Positions 21,525 to 33,291 are shown, counted from the first letter of the stretch. The stretch: 64,000 nucleotides of DNA from Ostrinia nubilalis (GCF_963855985.1 NC_087119.1:9588001-9652000), one strand, 5' to 3'. Notes: generated by a model from the letters alone, not told the origin. Program-made: numbers and translations.

Positions 21525-22023
21525 ATCCCACCAAAAACATTCTGTAAAAAACTAGCCAAGTCTCGATGGAGCTGCTTGTTTATCTCTAAAAAGTAATGAA
21601 ATCTAGACAAAGTCGTGCCAAGTCTATGGTCTTTACTGCGATTTCTTTATTATTATAGTTAATGTTGTGTGACTTGGCCGTTTAAGGGTACAAAACCAGG
21701 TGCTCCATGACACCATTGCACCAATCTGTTGCCAGAACCGCTACCCATTGACGATGGAATATTGCTACTTGGAAAACGTTGATTTAATAACCAGTTAATT
21801 GTAGGCTTAATAAAGCTGCGTATTTCAACAATACTTACGCATGATTATCTTAATAAAGATTGTTCAACGGCCAAGTCACACAACATTAACTATAATAATA
21901 AAGAAATCGCAGTAAAGACCATAGACTTGGCACGACTTTGTCTAGATTTCATTACTTTTTAGAGATAAACAAGCAGCTCCATCGAGACTTGGCTAGTTTT
22001 TTACAGAATGTTTTTGGTGGGAT
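21525..22023. mobile_element. foldback element with 158-bp inverted repeats
   Basis: 21525-21682 and 21866-22023 are reverse complements at constant offset (sum 43548). The ends begin ATCCCACCAAAAACATTCTG and the loop is 183 bases. No transposase. The dinucleotide AT at both edges may be a short target duplication. A long-TIR MITE. Confidence 0.85.
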
Positions 22024-23251
22024 TTCACTTCTTTTTGTTGAATGTGGCATAATGAGGATCAGTACTGTTGTAGAAAATTCAATAAAACTAGTATCTACGT
22101 TAATCTTTAAGACATAAGAAAGATATATCTTTTTGAATTATACAAATCGGACCATTACTTACGAAGATATTAAGTAATAAACATAGGCCGTTTTTGCCGC
22201 TAAAAGTCAACGTACGCAGGGCCGCGTGACGTCACTATATCCGAATCGAGCGCAGCCGGCGTACTATTGGCATGGAAAATATTTTTTTCCAGCTAAACTA
22301 TCAGTTTTAGAAAAAAACTTTTAATAACATTTAATTTTATTCATCAAAATAAAGTAACCTATCGACCAGTAATTTTTAAAAATAAAAATTGTGAAAAATA
22401 GGTATCACCATGTCCAAAAACCACATTTTCATAGGATTCGATGCAATGCGGAGACGCGGTTGGGGTGAGTGTAACTTAATGATTGTTTGTATTGAACACA
22501 ATAATATGATAGTCCAGTCAATAAAGCATTATAGATGGAAATCCGTGGAACACAATTTTTGACTTCGGGACTTTATTTAGACTAGTTAGGAGGTGAACAT
22601 ACCAAAAGTCCCCGCCCTTAGCCGTTGAGCCGGCGGGGAGAGGGGAGTTTAAAGGTACCACTTTTCGGTTTTTCGCTTAATCCTCGGAAACTATGCGTCC
22701 TAGTGAATTCAATGCAGATGCAAAATCGCTTCCAGACCTATTTGCACTTCGCGATCAACAGCTCTAATACAAATCTGTTTCTCAACTGTCATTACGCCGA
22801 TTCGGTGGAGGCTCATTGATAGGGTCAAGATGACGCATCGTGATGAGGCCATGTCACGTTGACTGACGATAGTTTCAGTGCAGCTTCTGTAAAACTCAAG
22901 TTTCTACCCAATATGCACTTAGGTAGACTCTTATATCGTATGTCACTTACATTTCCAACGTAGTAGATGGTATAATGAAAAAATATCTTGTCTGTACTTA
23001 TGTATTTAGTAGACTCAAAAACATACTAACCATACTTCATACATAGATATAGGATTTCAATTTATTTCCTTTATGAAATTAATCGAAATAAGTATTTATA
23101 TTTAAAGGATCAAAATACGTCTCTTCGTATACGAGTAAATACCACCTACCTACTTAAAACAGGTCTTAGTTGACTGAAAAGACGACTTCACTCGTATAAA
23201 AATGCAAACAAAGTTATTATTCAACGATACAAAACACCCTCATCTGCCCCC
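22024..23251. other. intergenic
   Basis: Contains a TGACGTCAC word near 22228 and a GC-rich patch near 22610-22660. No gene was recognised. Confidence 0.35.
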
Positions 23252-23368
23252 CTAGACAAAACGCACTTTTTGATCGAATCGAAAATCGAATCCGTCAAAT
23301 TCCATACAAAAAAGGGGCTTTTCGACCACTTTTCGACTGGTTTGCGATTATAATGGCACTTTGTCTAG
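23252..23368. mobile_element. MITE, CTAGACAAA family
   Basis: Ends are ctagacaaa and tttgtctag. The inner part is cgcactttttgatcgaatcg...ggggcttttcgaccac. Close copies are in both palindrome arms (46621-46738 and 51669-51786), where one end is degraded. Confidence 0.75.
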
Positions 23369-25108
23369 ACCCACTGTTATATTTCAACAAATTCCACAAC
23401 ACTGCCATAATTGAATGAACAGATAATACCTAAACAATATACACTTCGGGCCGTGTTCAATGTTCATGTGTCACAGACCCAATTCGTACCTAGTTCATAG
23501 TTCTAAGCGGAAATTGAAGCCGATAGGGAAGGAGGAAGGTGTGTCGGCGTCACCCTATTTTCAATAATAATTACAGAACATTGAATAGCTATAGGACGAA
23601 TTTCGGATGTAGGTACCTACCTCCATTTAAGAGACTTCATTTACGGTCTGTTGTTGTATTGAAAAATGGTTTATTGTGTTTTCAGGTTCCAGTTATTTGG
23701 GCGTGTTTAAAGAAAATGAGATAAATGTCTGAAAAAATTAATGAAATTGCACAACAGATGTATACCCTTTAGTCGACAGTGTAATGTGTATTTCATTATC
23801 ATACAATCAATTTCATCTATTTGATGATCGAGGGTCTAGATGTTATTGAGTTACAATACCGCAGCTGCCATTTGCGAGTTCGAGTCCCGGTGACGACAAA
23901 TTAAGTTAATGTGATAGAGCATTTGAATCTGGAACTATTCTATATCCATAGATAAGTACGAATAGATCGATAGTGTTATAAAATGAAAAAATATACCAAA
24001 GTGAAAATTGCCCAAATAAAATTAGCTGCTTTTTAATTAGAGGACGGCAGCCATACTTACGGTTACAAACAAAAAAGTGATTGCAACAATGTATTATTTT
24101 ATAAAAAACATGACTGCAAATACGAGTTAAAGAATCCAAAAGCACTTAACTAAATGACTAGCTATTACTACCCTAATAGCAGGTAAGTGTACGTATCTTT
24201 GAGTACCTAAATACGTTAAAAGAACACGGAAAATATTCTACTACGCAAGATGCTTCCTATCATAACCAATTTCCTCTTATTACGTCGATGCAGATAAAGT
24301 ACCTACCTTCCATTACAATGTTTTCACTCCACTGAAAGCACAACGAAATGAAAATATTATTTAGAATCGAAACAAAAGTTCAATGAAGCCGTTTATAACG
24401 TTTCCACGTCTTTAATATAAAATGGTTGTCTTCGGTTACAAGGTTTGAATTCTTGTTGATTAATTTTCCGAGCGCCTCGTGGAGTCACTGCAAGATTCTA
24501 TAGAATTCATATTCCTGTACCAATGCAGAAGATTTCATTTCATCAGGTTTTAGTTCTTTATAATTTTTTCTTAGAATTGTTTTTGCTTTGACGAGGTAGA
24601 GTCTAGCGTGGGTAGTTTCGCTCGGCTTAACCTGATATAAATAGCTTCGTAATAGGATTATCAGATAAACTTAAGATTAAAAAATATTTTAGCGTTAATA
24701 TAAGACGAATATTATCCACCTTCACCAGTGAAAACTATTGCGAGCTACTTTCGCGGTTGTAAAGGTAGAAAATAGGCTCTAAGGCCCTTGGGAGACTCCT
24801 TCGCAATCCCAAGTCAAAAGTTTGTGGAAACAGTAAATTATTCTACTGCTCGCTGGACCCAGGGGATTCAAAGAATAACATAAGAACGCAGGCAGCGGGT
24901 AATCTATTGAGTTGCTAGTGGGATTTGCTTAGGTGGTTCTGATTTAATGTTAGAAGAAAAACACAGCGATTCTGATACATCAATTGACAGCTGTAGCTGT
25001 GGTGATGTTCATGGCGTTGTAATCAACAGAAAGATAAGAAAAGAGTTTTAGGAAGGGAGGAATCAAATAGGTAGGTAATCCTAGTATACCTAATCCATTG
25101 CAGTTGTT
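23369..25108. other. intergenic, nothing supported
   Basis: No coding exon, RNA gene or element was identified. The tRNA-like word gagttcgagtcccggtgacg near 23876 could be a worn SINE B-box, but there is no matching A-box. Confidence 0.35.
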
Positions 25109-25296
25109 TAACCTAGGCGCAAACCACCGATTTTTAATTTGGCCGATAGTTGGGTCGGGCTGTTGATCAGTATGGAGATGTATAAAAGTGCACACATTAC
25201 ACCGATTTGGTATCGACCGATTCTTCATAAAAATTTAAAAACGAGCCCAGCCCAACTATCGGCCAACTAAAAGTCGGTGATCTGCGCTTAGGCTTA
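25109..25296. mobile_element. MITE, family A copy 2
   Basis: Starts taacctaggcgcaaaccaccg and ends aagtcggtgatctgcgctta. The internal inverted pairs are gccgatagttgggtcgggct and agcccagcccaactatcggc. The longest of the three family A copies. Confidence 0.75.
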
Positions 25297-25923
25297 AACT
25301 AAAGATATTTGTTCTTTAATTGATTTGGATTGAAATGAAACATGTTTTATTATGATCTATTGGAATTTGATATGCTTACATAATAAGGTTCAGGGGCAAT
25401 CCTAGCATAATTATAAAGTTATTCCGCTAGCTATAATAACTGTATGGCCCAACCAGCGAAATAATGACGTGAGTAGAGGATGCGATCCCGGACCTTTTTT
25501 CTGATCTCGGGATTACGAGATTGTATACAGGGTGTTTGGTAAATGGGTATATGAGCCGACACTAGCCCATGTTAACATGAGCATATAAATGGTATGGTGA
25601 AGTCAGAAAATTGATATCTTCATTTTAATTATTTTAATTTTCATATAAATCGGATTTTATAAAATTTATTTACACGGGAACGGGAGTTAGCGGGAAAAAA
25701 ACATTTGTATGAAAAAGTCTTAACCGCGTAGACCGCTAGTTATTAATATTAAACTAAATGACATGCTACTTGCTACTATGACATAATGATACTTACCAAA
25801 AAACCTTTGATAATAATCAACAAATTACTAAAAGACTTCGTTTCAACACGTTTCAATGTTGTTGTAATAAAATTAGCTTTTTCCATAGACATCAGCATTT
25901 GAGTTTCGGTAGTTGTAAAGGGC
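25297..25923. other. intergenic with a tacagggtgt element trace
   Basis: At 25527 the sequence tacagggtgtttggtaaatg resembles the end of a DNA element. No partner end was found. Confidence 0.3.
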
Positions 25924-25936
25924 CAATTAACTAACT

Positions 25937-26496
25937 GTCTGTCTGTCTGTTTCAGCCAAATGACGTCCACTGCTGGACAAAGGCCTCCCCCAAGGTTTTC
26001 CACAATGAACGGTCCTGCGCTGCCCGCATCCAGGCTCTTCCCGCGACCTTTACCAGATCGTCGGTCCACCTAGTAGGAGTCCTGCCCACGCTACGTCTTC
26101 CAGCCCGTGGTCGCCACTCGAGAGCCCGCCCACTGCCACTTGATTTTAGCAATTCTGCGAGCTATGTCGGTTACTTTGGTTCTCCTACGGATCTCCTCAT
26201 TTCTGATTCGATCACGCAGGGAAACTCCGAGCATAGCCCGCTCCATCGCCCTTTGGGTGACCTTGAGCCTTCTTATGAGGCCCATAGTAAGCGACCACGT
26301 CTCAGATCCGTATACCATCACTGGCAACACACATTGGTCGAATACTTTCGACTTGAGACACTGCGGTATTTCGGACATGAGTATATGGCGAAGCTTCCCG
26401 AACGCTGCCCATCCGAGTTGGATTCGACGATTGACCTCTTTCTCGAAGTTGGACCTACCTAACTGGACCGTTTGTCCCAGGTATACATTTTTAATA
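25937..26496 (-). mobile_element. RTE-type LINE, 5'-truncated, 13-bp target duplication
   Basis: The minus strand carries the C-terminal part of an RTE-like ORF: QCLKSKVFDQCVLPVMVYG, ETWSLTMGLIRRLKVTQRAM, DIARRIAKIKWQWAG, then after a frameshift GRRSVGRTPTRWTDDLVKVAG and a WMRAAQDRSLW region. It ends in a (GACA)n tail. CAATTAACTAACT occurs exactly at 25924-25936 and 26497-26509. The reverse transcriptase core is missing, so the copy is dead. It is the best-preserved member of this family here. Confidence 0.88.
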
Positions 26497-26509
26497 CAAT
26501 TAACTAACT

Positions 26510-26735
26510 AATTAACTATAATAATAAAACACAAATAAAGATACTCATTCTGTTACCATTATTTATACTGAAAACCCAAATTTTACACAAACAAATTGAA
26601 AAGAACCTCCCTGAATGAGAGCGCAAATTAAATAAATTAGCTGATAAGACAAGATGGCTGCCAAATATCAAACGAAGAGTGTTTTTTTTTAGTTACAAAT
26701 TCCAAGCTTTTGAATACAAATACGCCATAATCCCA
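26510..26735. other. intergenic
   Basis: AT-rich, nothing recognised. Confidence 0.3.
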
Positions 26736-26763
26736 ACTATAATATTATAAATGCGAAAGTAAC

Positions 26764-26796
<33 letters not shown>

Positions 26797-26976
26797 TACG
26801 CTTTCCCGCTTAAACCTCGCAACCGATTTTGATGAAATTTGGCATAGAGATAGTTTGAGTCCCGGGAAAGAACATAGGATAGTTTTTATCCCGGTTTTTG
26901 AAACAGGGACGCGCGCGATAAAGTTTTTCTGTGACAGACATATTCCACGCGGGCGAAGCCGCGGGCGGAAAGCTAG
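26736..26976 (+). mobile_element. Helitron-like non-autonomous element
   Basis: Begins tataatattataaatgcgaa, holds a (CTGT)n microsatellite at 26766-26797, and ends gggcgaagccgcgggc...CTAG followed by T. A GC-rich hairpin just before CTAG is the Helitron 3' signature, and Helitrons make no target duplication. The family assignment is supported by the helicase remnant in the related element at 28103-29500. Confidence 0.65.
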
Positions 26977-27665
26977 TTCCTATATATGACCAAACTTCTT
27001 TAATTATCTGTGAACAATATATTTATAAAATTAAAAACAAGGTGCCGTAAAGAATCTTTTAAAAATAACCGGGTTTATTTGTTAACTTTGATTTTATCAG
27101 TCTATTTATACCTTACTAAGCAAGTGTTGTTTATAATTAAGAGCCATTTCACAAAAATATTCCGCGCGAATTTAGGTAAAAGCTGTCAACGCAACGTCAA
27201 AAGAGTAAAAAGAACGCTGAAATGGACAAAAAAATCTTGAGCCGTGACCGTATTAAGACTTGAATTAAGTTATTAATTTTAAGGTAGAATGAGGTATTCA
27301 AACTTGATAAATTAATTTAAATTTTTAATAGAGTTTATTAAGTCTTTTATATTTCGATTCATAATGAAACACGAATAGGTATAATATGTAAAATATATAT
27401 TAAGTACAAAATAAAGACAGTCACATAGTGAAAAAAAAATCTGCCCCCTTACAGCTCCATCATCGGACCCTGGATACGAACTATTCGTCAAGGCGAATCA
27501 CACAAGCCCAAACTCCATAGGGTTCTATTGTTTTGTTACGGAGGTGGCCATTGCATCTCCTCCAGATCCATTATCAGACAGAGCTAAGAAATAAATAAAT
27601 AAATATTATTATAAGTAAACAAATAACTAAAATAATTCATCTTACTATCTTACTTCTTACTAGTC
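26977..27665. other. intergenic with a dispersed repeat piece
   Basis: 27450-27585 (cagctccatcatcggaccctgg...ggaggtggccattgc) resembles the repeat at 20140-20360. No gene. Confidence 0.4.
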
Positions 27666-28090
27666 TTACTAATATTATAAATACGAAAGTTTGTGTGGAT
27701 GTCTGGGTGTTTGTTACACTTTCACGCAAAAACTACTGAACAGATTTTGATGAAACTTTACAGTACAGTACAGCAGTACTAGGCAGTCTGTGTTCAACTA
27801 TCACTCGGGTCGGACGTTCCTATCGCAAGACCTTTGGTTCACTCAGTTCCGATACGACTCTAGTGCTGTGTGTAATCATTTTCGTGAATACACTGAGTTT
27901 ATTAATTTCTACGAGTGGATTTCATTTTGACTGAGACCTACGCCATAAACCCTGAACCAGAAGACCCTGTCGCCAGCGACAGCGACGCTCATCCATCCCT
28001 GGCGTCGACCAGAATAACAATGTATAGGCTATAATTTATGACGATCTGTGACAAACTAAATTTCAAGCGGGTGAAGCCGCGGGCAATACT
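27666..28090 (+). mobile_element. Helitron-like element split by an unidentified insertion
   Basis: The left end is ctaatattataaatacgaaag and the right part is atgtataggctataatttatg...gcgggtgaagccgcgggc, as in the copy at 15384-15713. About 27770-28010 has no counterpart in other copies. It looks like inserted cargo, perhaps a solo LTR, but no clear ends were found. Confidence 0.55.
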
Positions 28091-28102
28091 ACATATTTCA
28101 TA

Positions 28103-29500
28103 CTAGCTTTTTGCCCGCGACTTCTTCTGCGATGAAGTGGAAAATGGTTCTAATAGAATTAAAATATTCTAAGAAAATTAATTTTGTTAAATGATTATAT
28201 TTTTTGATATAAAATCTACAAATTATTATGTTTAAATATTTGAATACTTACAAAATTATGAGATCTTTCTAAAACAAAATTAAAACACTACACCTGCCGC
28301 AGATTTCTTTGTAAACAATGTTTTTTTGTTTTTCCTTCAGGTGCTAAAATCACCAGGCTATTGTGTGCGCATACTCTGGAGTATTCCACATACAACTGGT
28401 CGTCGGAGAAGCATAGATTTCCATTAAGTCTACTCCCGCTACCATATAGAACTCCGCTAAAACTCGTGAGGGCGCCAACACTTACTTTTGTATCGAAAAT
28501 TAGTATGAGCAGCTGCGCACGCGGTTGCCCGTTGCAGGCTCTATGCAACCACACTATTTTAAACCGTGGTCCATAAGCATGAGATGGGAAACTGCACTCT
28601 CTTGAATTCTCTTGAATTTGATGGTGTTAGGGGAATCCTAGGAATGAATACAGACTTTCCAATGGAATCTCCTCATCAATATTGCGAAATTGCGAGTTGC
28701 AATGCAATGTTACGTTTTCACTTGTTATTTTATTGTTATCTGACCTTGATTTTTAAACACGTGTCAAAATAAAAAAAGTAATTTAAATCAAAAGTACTAA
28801 GGAATATTTCATTGATATCAACTTAGAAACAAGCACAGATCACAGAAACTAAAGGGAAATGTGACAAGGGACAAATTGGAACATATTGCTTGTGAAAGCA
28901 ATGATGACAGTAGCGACGTCATTATGTAAACAGTTTATATTGCTTGCATAGTACTAAAAATTATTCGAACGTTGAATGCTGATACCACAGTGGATAATGA
29001 GCACATAATTTGATTTCTTTGTGTGTGTGAATTTCTAATACGACACTGAGTTTCGAACTCAGCGCATTACTTAGCATCTCTCTATATTTCTATGGAACCA
29101 AGTTATCTCCAAAATAACATTCCACACCTTTTTAACCTAGTCAGGTAATAATTTTAATAAAATACGAAGCACGTCATCTATCAATAGGATATATGTATAT
29201 TTTAGAAGTTAATAAATTATGCATAAAATATAAACACTTAAGAAGTTTAGTTAAATCGTAGAATTTCTGAAAAACAAGTACTAAAATCGTACTGAAAAAA
29301 AAAGTATTAATAATATGTTATCTAATTTATTTATTAAACGTCGAATTTTATCAAAGATTTTGGACTAAAGTTTTTGAAAATATTTTATAGCCTACATAGA
29401 AAAAAATTAGGATTCTAAATCGTGAAAGAATTTTTTTTCGGAGCCTATTGCCTCCAAACAAACAAACAAACAATTAAATCTTTCCTCTTTTATTAGTATA
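28103..29500 (-). mobile_element. Helitron remnant with helicase fragment
   Basis: The left edge actagctttttgcccgcgac is the minus-strand 3' end (CTAG after gcgggc). The right edge, near tcttttattagtatagat, corresponds to the 5' end of the family. A helicase C-terminal remnant lies close to the 3' end, where the autonomous element would have it. The interior is heavily decayed. Confidence 0.65.
28288..28554 (-). pseudogene. Helitron Rep/helicase C-terminal remnant
   Basis: The minus strand reads CFSDDQLYVEYSRVCAHNSL followed by VILAPEGKTKK. This resembles the last helicase motif and C terminus of Helitron PIF1-type helicases, where an HGQLYVACSRV-like segment precedes an APEGKT-like end. The upstream residues do not match the expected helicase core. 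No Rep domain is present, so the fragment is non-functional. It ties the CTAG-ended repeats here to Helitrons. Confidence 0.7.
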
Positions 29501-29689
29501 GATTTAACAACAAAGCTTCCCTCTCGAAACAAAACGCTTCTTTTTCTTCTTCACGAAACAAAACTCAAAGCGGATAAATAAATAAACAAATCTTTGGACA
29601 ATTTCACAGCGCCATCTAGTCCAAAAGTAGGCAACCAATATGCTTGTGTTAAGGGTGCTAGCATAATGGATATACTTTTTTATAATTTA
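29501..29689. other. spacer
   Basis: Nothing recognised. Confidence 0.3.
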
Positions 29690-29870
29690 TTTATTAAATT
29701 AAATACATGGTACCTACATATTATACATAGTTACACCCAGATCCGTCAAAGAAATTAAAATTCATCATTTCAATTTCTGCTCGGCCGGCCGACTCGAAAC
29801 AGCCTCTCGGCATAGTATCAAATGCATTTGGTCGCCGTACAAATCACCGCTTCACGACACGAACGCACGT
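29690..29870 (-). mobile_element. tRNA-derived SINE, copy 2
   Basis: The reverse complement carries actatgccgagagg, a diverged B-box region, then gatgaattttaatttc and gacggatctgggtg, matching the SINE at 18679. More diverged in its head. Confidence 0.7.
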
Positions 29871-30515
29871 AAACGTCACGGCGGGAAAAATGACACAGGT
29901 CCTACCTTGACGGGCGCTCGCGCCATACTAATCGATGTCGGCTTGCGTATTGTAATTTATACTGATATTCACATCAATATTTTGACAAAGTGGTTACTAA
30001 TATTTAAACAATAACTGTAGAAATCAATTCTACAATGAATATTCTTTATTTTGGGATACTTTTATTGCAGTTATTGCTGTGTTTTTAAACCAAAAACCAC
30101 GATCAAAATGTGACGTTAATCTTCAAATTTGCCAAATTATTTTTAGATTTTACTCAATAATGGTAATGAAATTCAAGAATCTATTTCATTAATGGACTAC
30201 AAGAATATATGTCCGATGATTACTATATATTTTTAAGCTTATTATATGAGCATAAATAATAGATACATGACTTTGAAAATGAGTCTGCGGCAATTTTTCC
30301 GTAAAATGGTTGTGGGAGATGGGGCACTGTGAATTAAGCAAAACAGTTTTAGTAAATCCGTTTCATTAATGGTCAACACCAAGGATTGACCTATCTTTCG
30401 CAGTTATTAAATAATCTCTGGGTGTTGCTTAAGATAGTAATTCATGCTTCCAAAATCTTAGAAATTCGCACGAAAATGTAAAATGGCTCTTAAACAAAAT
30501 TAATTAGACTTAAAA
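29871..30515. other. intergenic
   Basis: No supported feature. Confidence 0.3.
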
Positions 30516-30997
30516 TTAACACGTTGCGCGCCACACGGCCCACCGGTGAGCCTAGTCGACTTTTCCATTCGGGCCACGCCAAAATCACGTAATCGGTCAT
30601 TTTTGACAACTTCTAATTTTTATTCCAGTGTTTATAAAATGCCATAATTCGCGCAGAAAATAAAAATTAGCGACTTCTACCGTGTAGTTTTAGCAATATA
30701 ACAAAAGGCTCACCGGTGGGTCGCGAAGCCCCCTGGGAAAGAATCAAGAATTTCCGTTGGCGGAGGCCACTGGGTCACGCCGCGGCTCACCCCGCGCGCT
30801 CGTGCGTTCATAACTTTGAAAAAGTGTACAAAGAAGAGTAGTCATTTATGACCCAAGCCCGACACGAAAGATGCCATTGTTTTGTAATTTTCAGTGCAAC
30901 ATAAATATGTAATTTTTGTATGAAATATTAGTGGCGAACATATAAATATGTAGCTTTATTTGTTCTTGAAGCGCAGACTGAAAAAAATATTTTCCAC

Positions 30998-31267
30998 CTA
31001 ATTTACTAGAATGCCCATCGAGTTTTTATGCTCATGTAAGTGTCTATGTACTGCATCCACATAAAAAAGTCCCAACTCAGCATCGTACTTGGCATCAGGG
31101 TTAGGTAGGTTAAATTCCTGCACGACGAGGTAGGAAAACTGTTCGAACGCATAATAGCATCCCGCCTCGTTGAGCACTTGACAGAAACGGGACTTCTCTA
31201 AGAGTAGTCTTTGTCTGAGGAATCTGTTGACCAACCACCTCTCAAGCCGGGAGATCTTCGATGGCAT
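30998..31267 (-). CDS. unassigned 89-aa frame inside piggyBac-like element 2
   Basis: Begins MPSKISRLERWLVNRF and is rich in aromatic residues near the middle (CYYAFEQFSYLVVQEF). It does not resemble a piggyBac transposase. Upstream on the same strand lie ttatttatttaca, then ctactggcgac and ttggtgccagaactgag. This could be the edge of an LTR retrotransposon (LTR end, primer site, Gag start) trapped in the element. That is a guess, and the frame may not be expressed. Confidence 0.3.
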   Translation of the reverse strand: MPSKISRLERWLVNRFLRQRLLLEKSRFCQVLNEAGCYYAFEQFSYLVVQEFNLPNPDAKYDAELGLFYVDAVHRHLHEHKNSMGILVN

Positions 31268-31489
31268 GGCGTCGAGTTAGGTGTTCCGGGTCTACTCAGT
31301 TCTGGCACCAAATCTTGTGGAACATCGAATACACCTGGGTCCTACGCGGCGATCTATCTCCCTCCCGGTCATGGACATCATTGTAACTGCCCGTGGGAGG
31401 AACTACAACGAGGCGGCCTGCCTAGTCGCTGCAGGTGGCACGATAGTCGCCAGTAGTGTAAATAAATAATATAATGACGTCTGGAGCTC

Positions 31490-31622
31490 GGGGAGGCTCT
31501 CCATAATTCGGGGGCTCTATATGCGGATACAGGGCCTCCGAATTATGAAGGGATCCAGAACCCAATCTCCCTGGCCTAGACGTAGATGGATGCGGCCTAG
31601 ACGTAGATGGATGCGGATCCAC
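31490..31622. repeat. hairpin and short direct repeat
   Basis: ccataattcgg at about 31500 pairs with ccgaattatg at about 31539. The 18-mer cctagacgtagatggatg occurs twice between 31574 and 31612. Function unknown; part of the cargo of piggyBac-like element 2. Confidence 0.55.
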
Positions 31623-32220
31623 CGAAAAAATCGTTCCGAAACCGAAAAATCGTTTTATCTTTGAATGTGTTATCAGGGAATATCATTTGAATGAACCTAA
31701 ACTCTATCCATCGAGTTTAGGTCCATAGTATGAACTACTTCTACTAGTATGAACTTCATACTAGTAGAAGTAGTTGAAAAAAAAAATTTCGCGCTTGATT
31801 AAAAAATCTAAGCAATATATTTATATGTTAGTCACTAATGTTGAATATAAAAATTACATACTTATGTTGCACTGCCTGAATATAGCAAAAACATGGGTTA
31901 TCTAGGTTTTCCTTCTTGTTGGGCCTTGGTAAGTTTTGTATGTGCCGTAACACCTCTCCTTTCTTTCGGATTCGAAAACCACGCCGTCCGGTTAGACTAG
32001 AGGGCCACGCGGCTCACTTCAATTAGCGTTTTGTTAGATAGCAACAATATTTGGCTCGTGAGAAGCGTTTTTGTTGAACCTTGCTCACGGCTCACCGGTG
32101 ACCCCCGTGGCCTGAACGGAACAGTAGGGGAAGGCTCACCGGTAAGTCTCATGGCCTGTACGGAAAGACTCGATTTTTAGCGTGGCGTTCAACGTGTTAA
32201 ACAAAATTAAACTTACCACT

Positions 32221-32284
32221 GACATGTTTTCCAGTTTAATTATTATGATCGAAGCATTCATATGAACTGGTGTTTGAGATCTAA
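32221..32284 (-). pseudogene. possible exon 7 of the odorant-receptor-like gene, with stop
   Basis: Acceptor aattttag precedes 32284 and a GTAAGT donor follows 32221. In the phase set by exon 6 it reads ISNTSSYECFDHNN and then a TAA. The Y-x-C-x-D piece might correspond to the loop before the last span, but similarity is weak. The stop suggests decay, or the call is wrong. Confidence 0.35.
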
Positions 32285-32330
32285 AATTAATAAAAGAAGA
32301 TTATGATTTCGATGTACTAGCTAAGATTCA

Positions 32331-32593
32331 GGCTCTTTACCTCTAGCACAAAAAACTTTCGTCTTCGAACCGTTTGCGTATTCGACAAAATTCGATAATC
32401 AGCCTTCGAATTCAATGATAACGTGACAATCTCAACTGTCAAATTAGTTTCGTGCTCCCATTTCTCGTACTAAGTTCACTTTACGTCACGTTCACAGGGG
32501 CGCTGTTTATGTTTAAATACTAAAGCTTTTGATGGCGATTCGAATACGCATACGATTCGAAGTCGAAACTTTTTCGTGCTAGAGGTACTGAGC
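32331..32593. mobile_element. MITE with 19-bp inverted repeats
   Basis: GGCTCTTTACCTCTAGCAC at 32331-32349 pairs with GTGCTAGAGGTACTGAGCC at 32575-32593, with two mismatches. The inner cgattcgaatacgca zone is related to 38230-38295. Confidence 0.65.
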
Positions 32594-33102
32594 CTAGACA
32601 AATTAATCCGTGATTCATTCTTCATAATCACCTTAACATGATGATGTTGAGTACTGTAGCGATCCTTCTGCTCCGAGTGTACCAGCGACTCCTGTAGGCT
32701 GCGAGCGCCAGGCTCTCACTCTGGGAAATGTGAGATAACCTTTATCACTTCATTTACCCAATTTGGCTTGTTTCTACAACACGAAGGGTTATGTGCCCTT
32801 GTAAAGCTAAAGTTGGGAAGAATACTACAAGGCCCGTGCAACCATGTGGGCTGCGGAGCGAGAGGCGAACTAAGCTAAACTAACTTAGCTTGGCTCTTGG
32901 TCTGCAACCCGCATTATGGTCTGGTTGGTAACTAAAGACAGTTAAGGATTTAATTTTCGAATAAACAATAGTAAATAAATAAAATATAATATTATCGAAA
33001 CTACTTGCTTATAAGAGCAAGCAAACGGAAAAAATAGGTAAAAATAGGCAGCAGTTCAAATGGAAAAATTAATAAGTACATAATGTAAGAACTGTTACTT
33101 AC

Positions 33103-33201
33103 CATGTCGACCACTACTTGTCCTGTCCAGTGGGCGATGAAGAGTGATAGAAAATGAATTACTATGATCCAGGTAGATCTAAGCGTACTCGTTGGGTTCA
33201 A
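33103..33201 (-). CDS. odorant-receptor-like gene, exon 6
   Basis: Acceptor tattttag precedes 33201 and donor GTAAGT follows 33103. The 33 codons include TWIIVIHFLSLFIAHWTGQV, a hydrophobic segment placed where the sixth span and its following loop are expected. Phase 0 at both ends. Confidence 0.72.
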
Positions 33202-33291
33202 CTAAAATATGATTGAATATTTAAAACTGTTAAAGTAAGGGAGTCTATTAAATACATAATATTAAATAAATATATTACTTACTAGTTTTAA

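Larger units (their letters stand above)
30520..32196. mobile_element. piggyBac-like element 2 (TTAA-flanked)
   Basis: Ends CACGTTG and CAACGTG are flanked by TTAA at 30516-30519 and 32197-32200, the piggyBac target. The next bases also pair (CGCGCCAC with GTGGCGTT, imperfectly). The subterminal word GCTCACCGGT or a close variant occurs near 30540, 30706, 32090 and 32134. No piggyBac transposase is visible. The interior holds unrelated sequence, including an unassigned minus-strand frame. A short inverted repeat (ctactagtatgaa/ttcatactagtag) lies at about 31740-31775. Confidence 0.8.
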
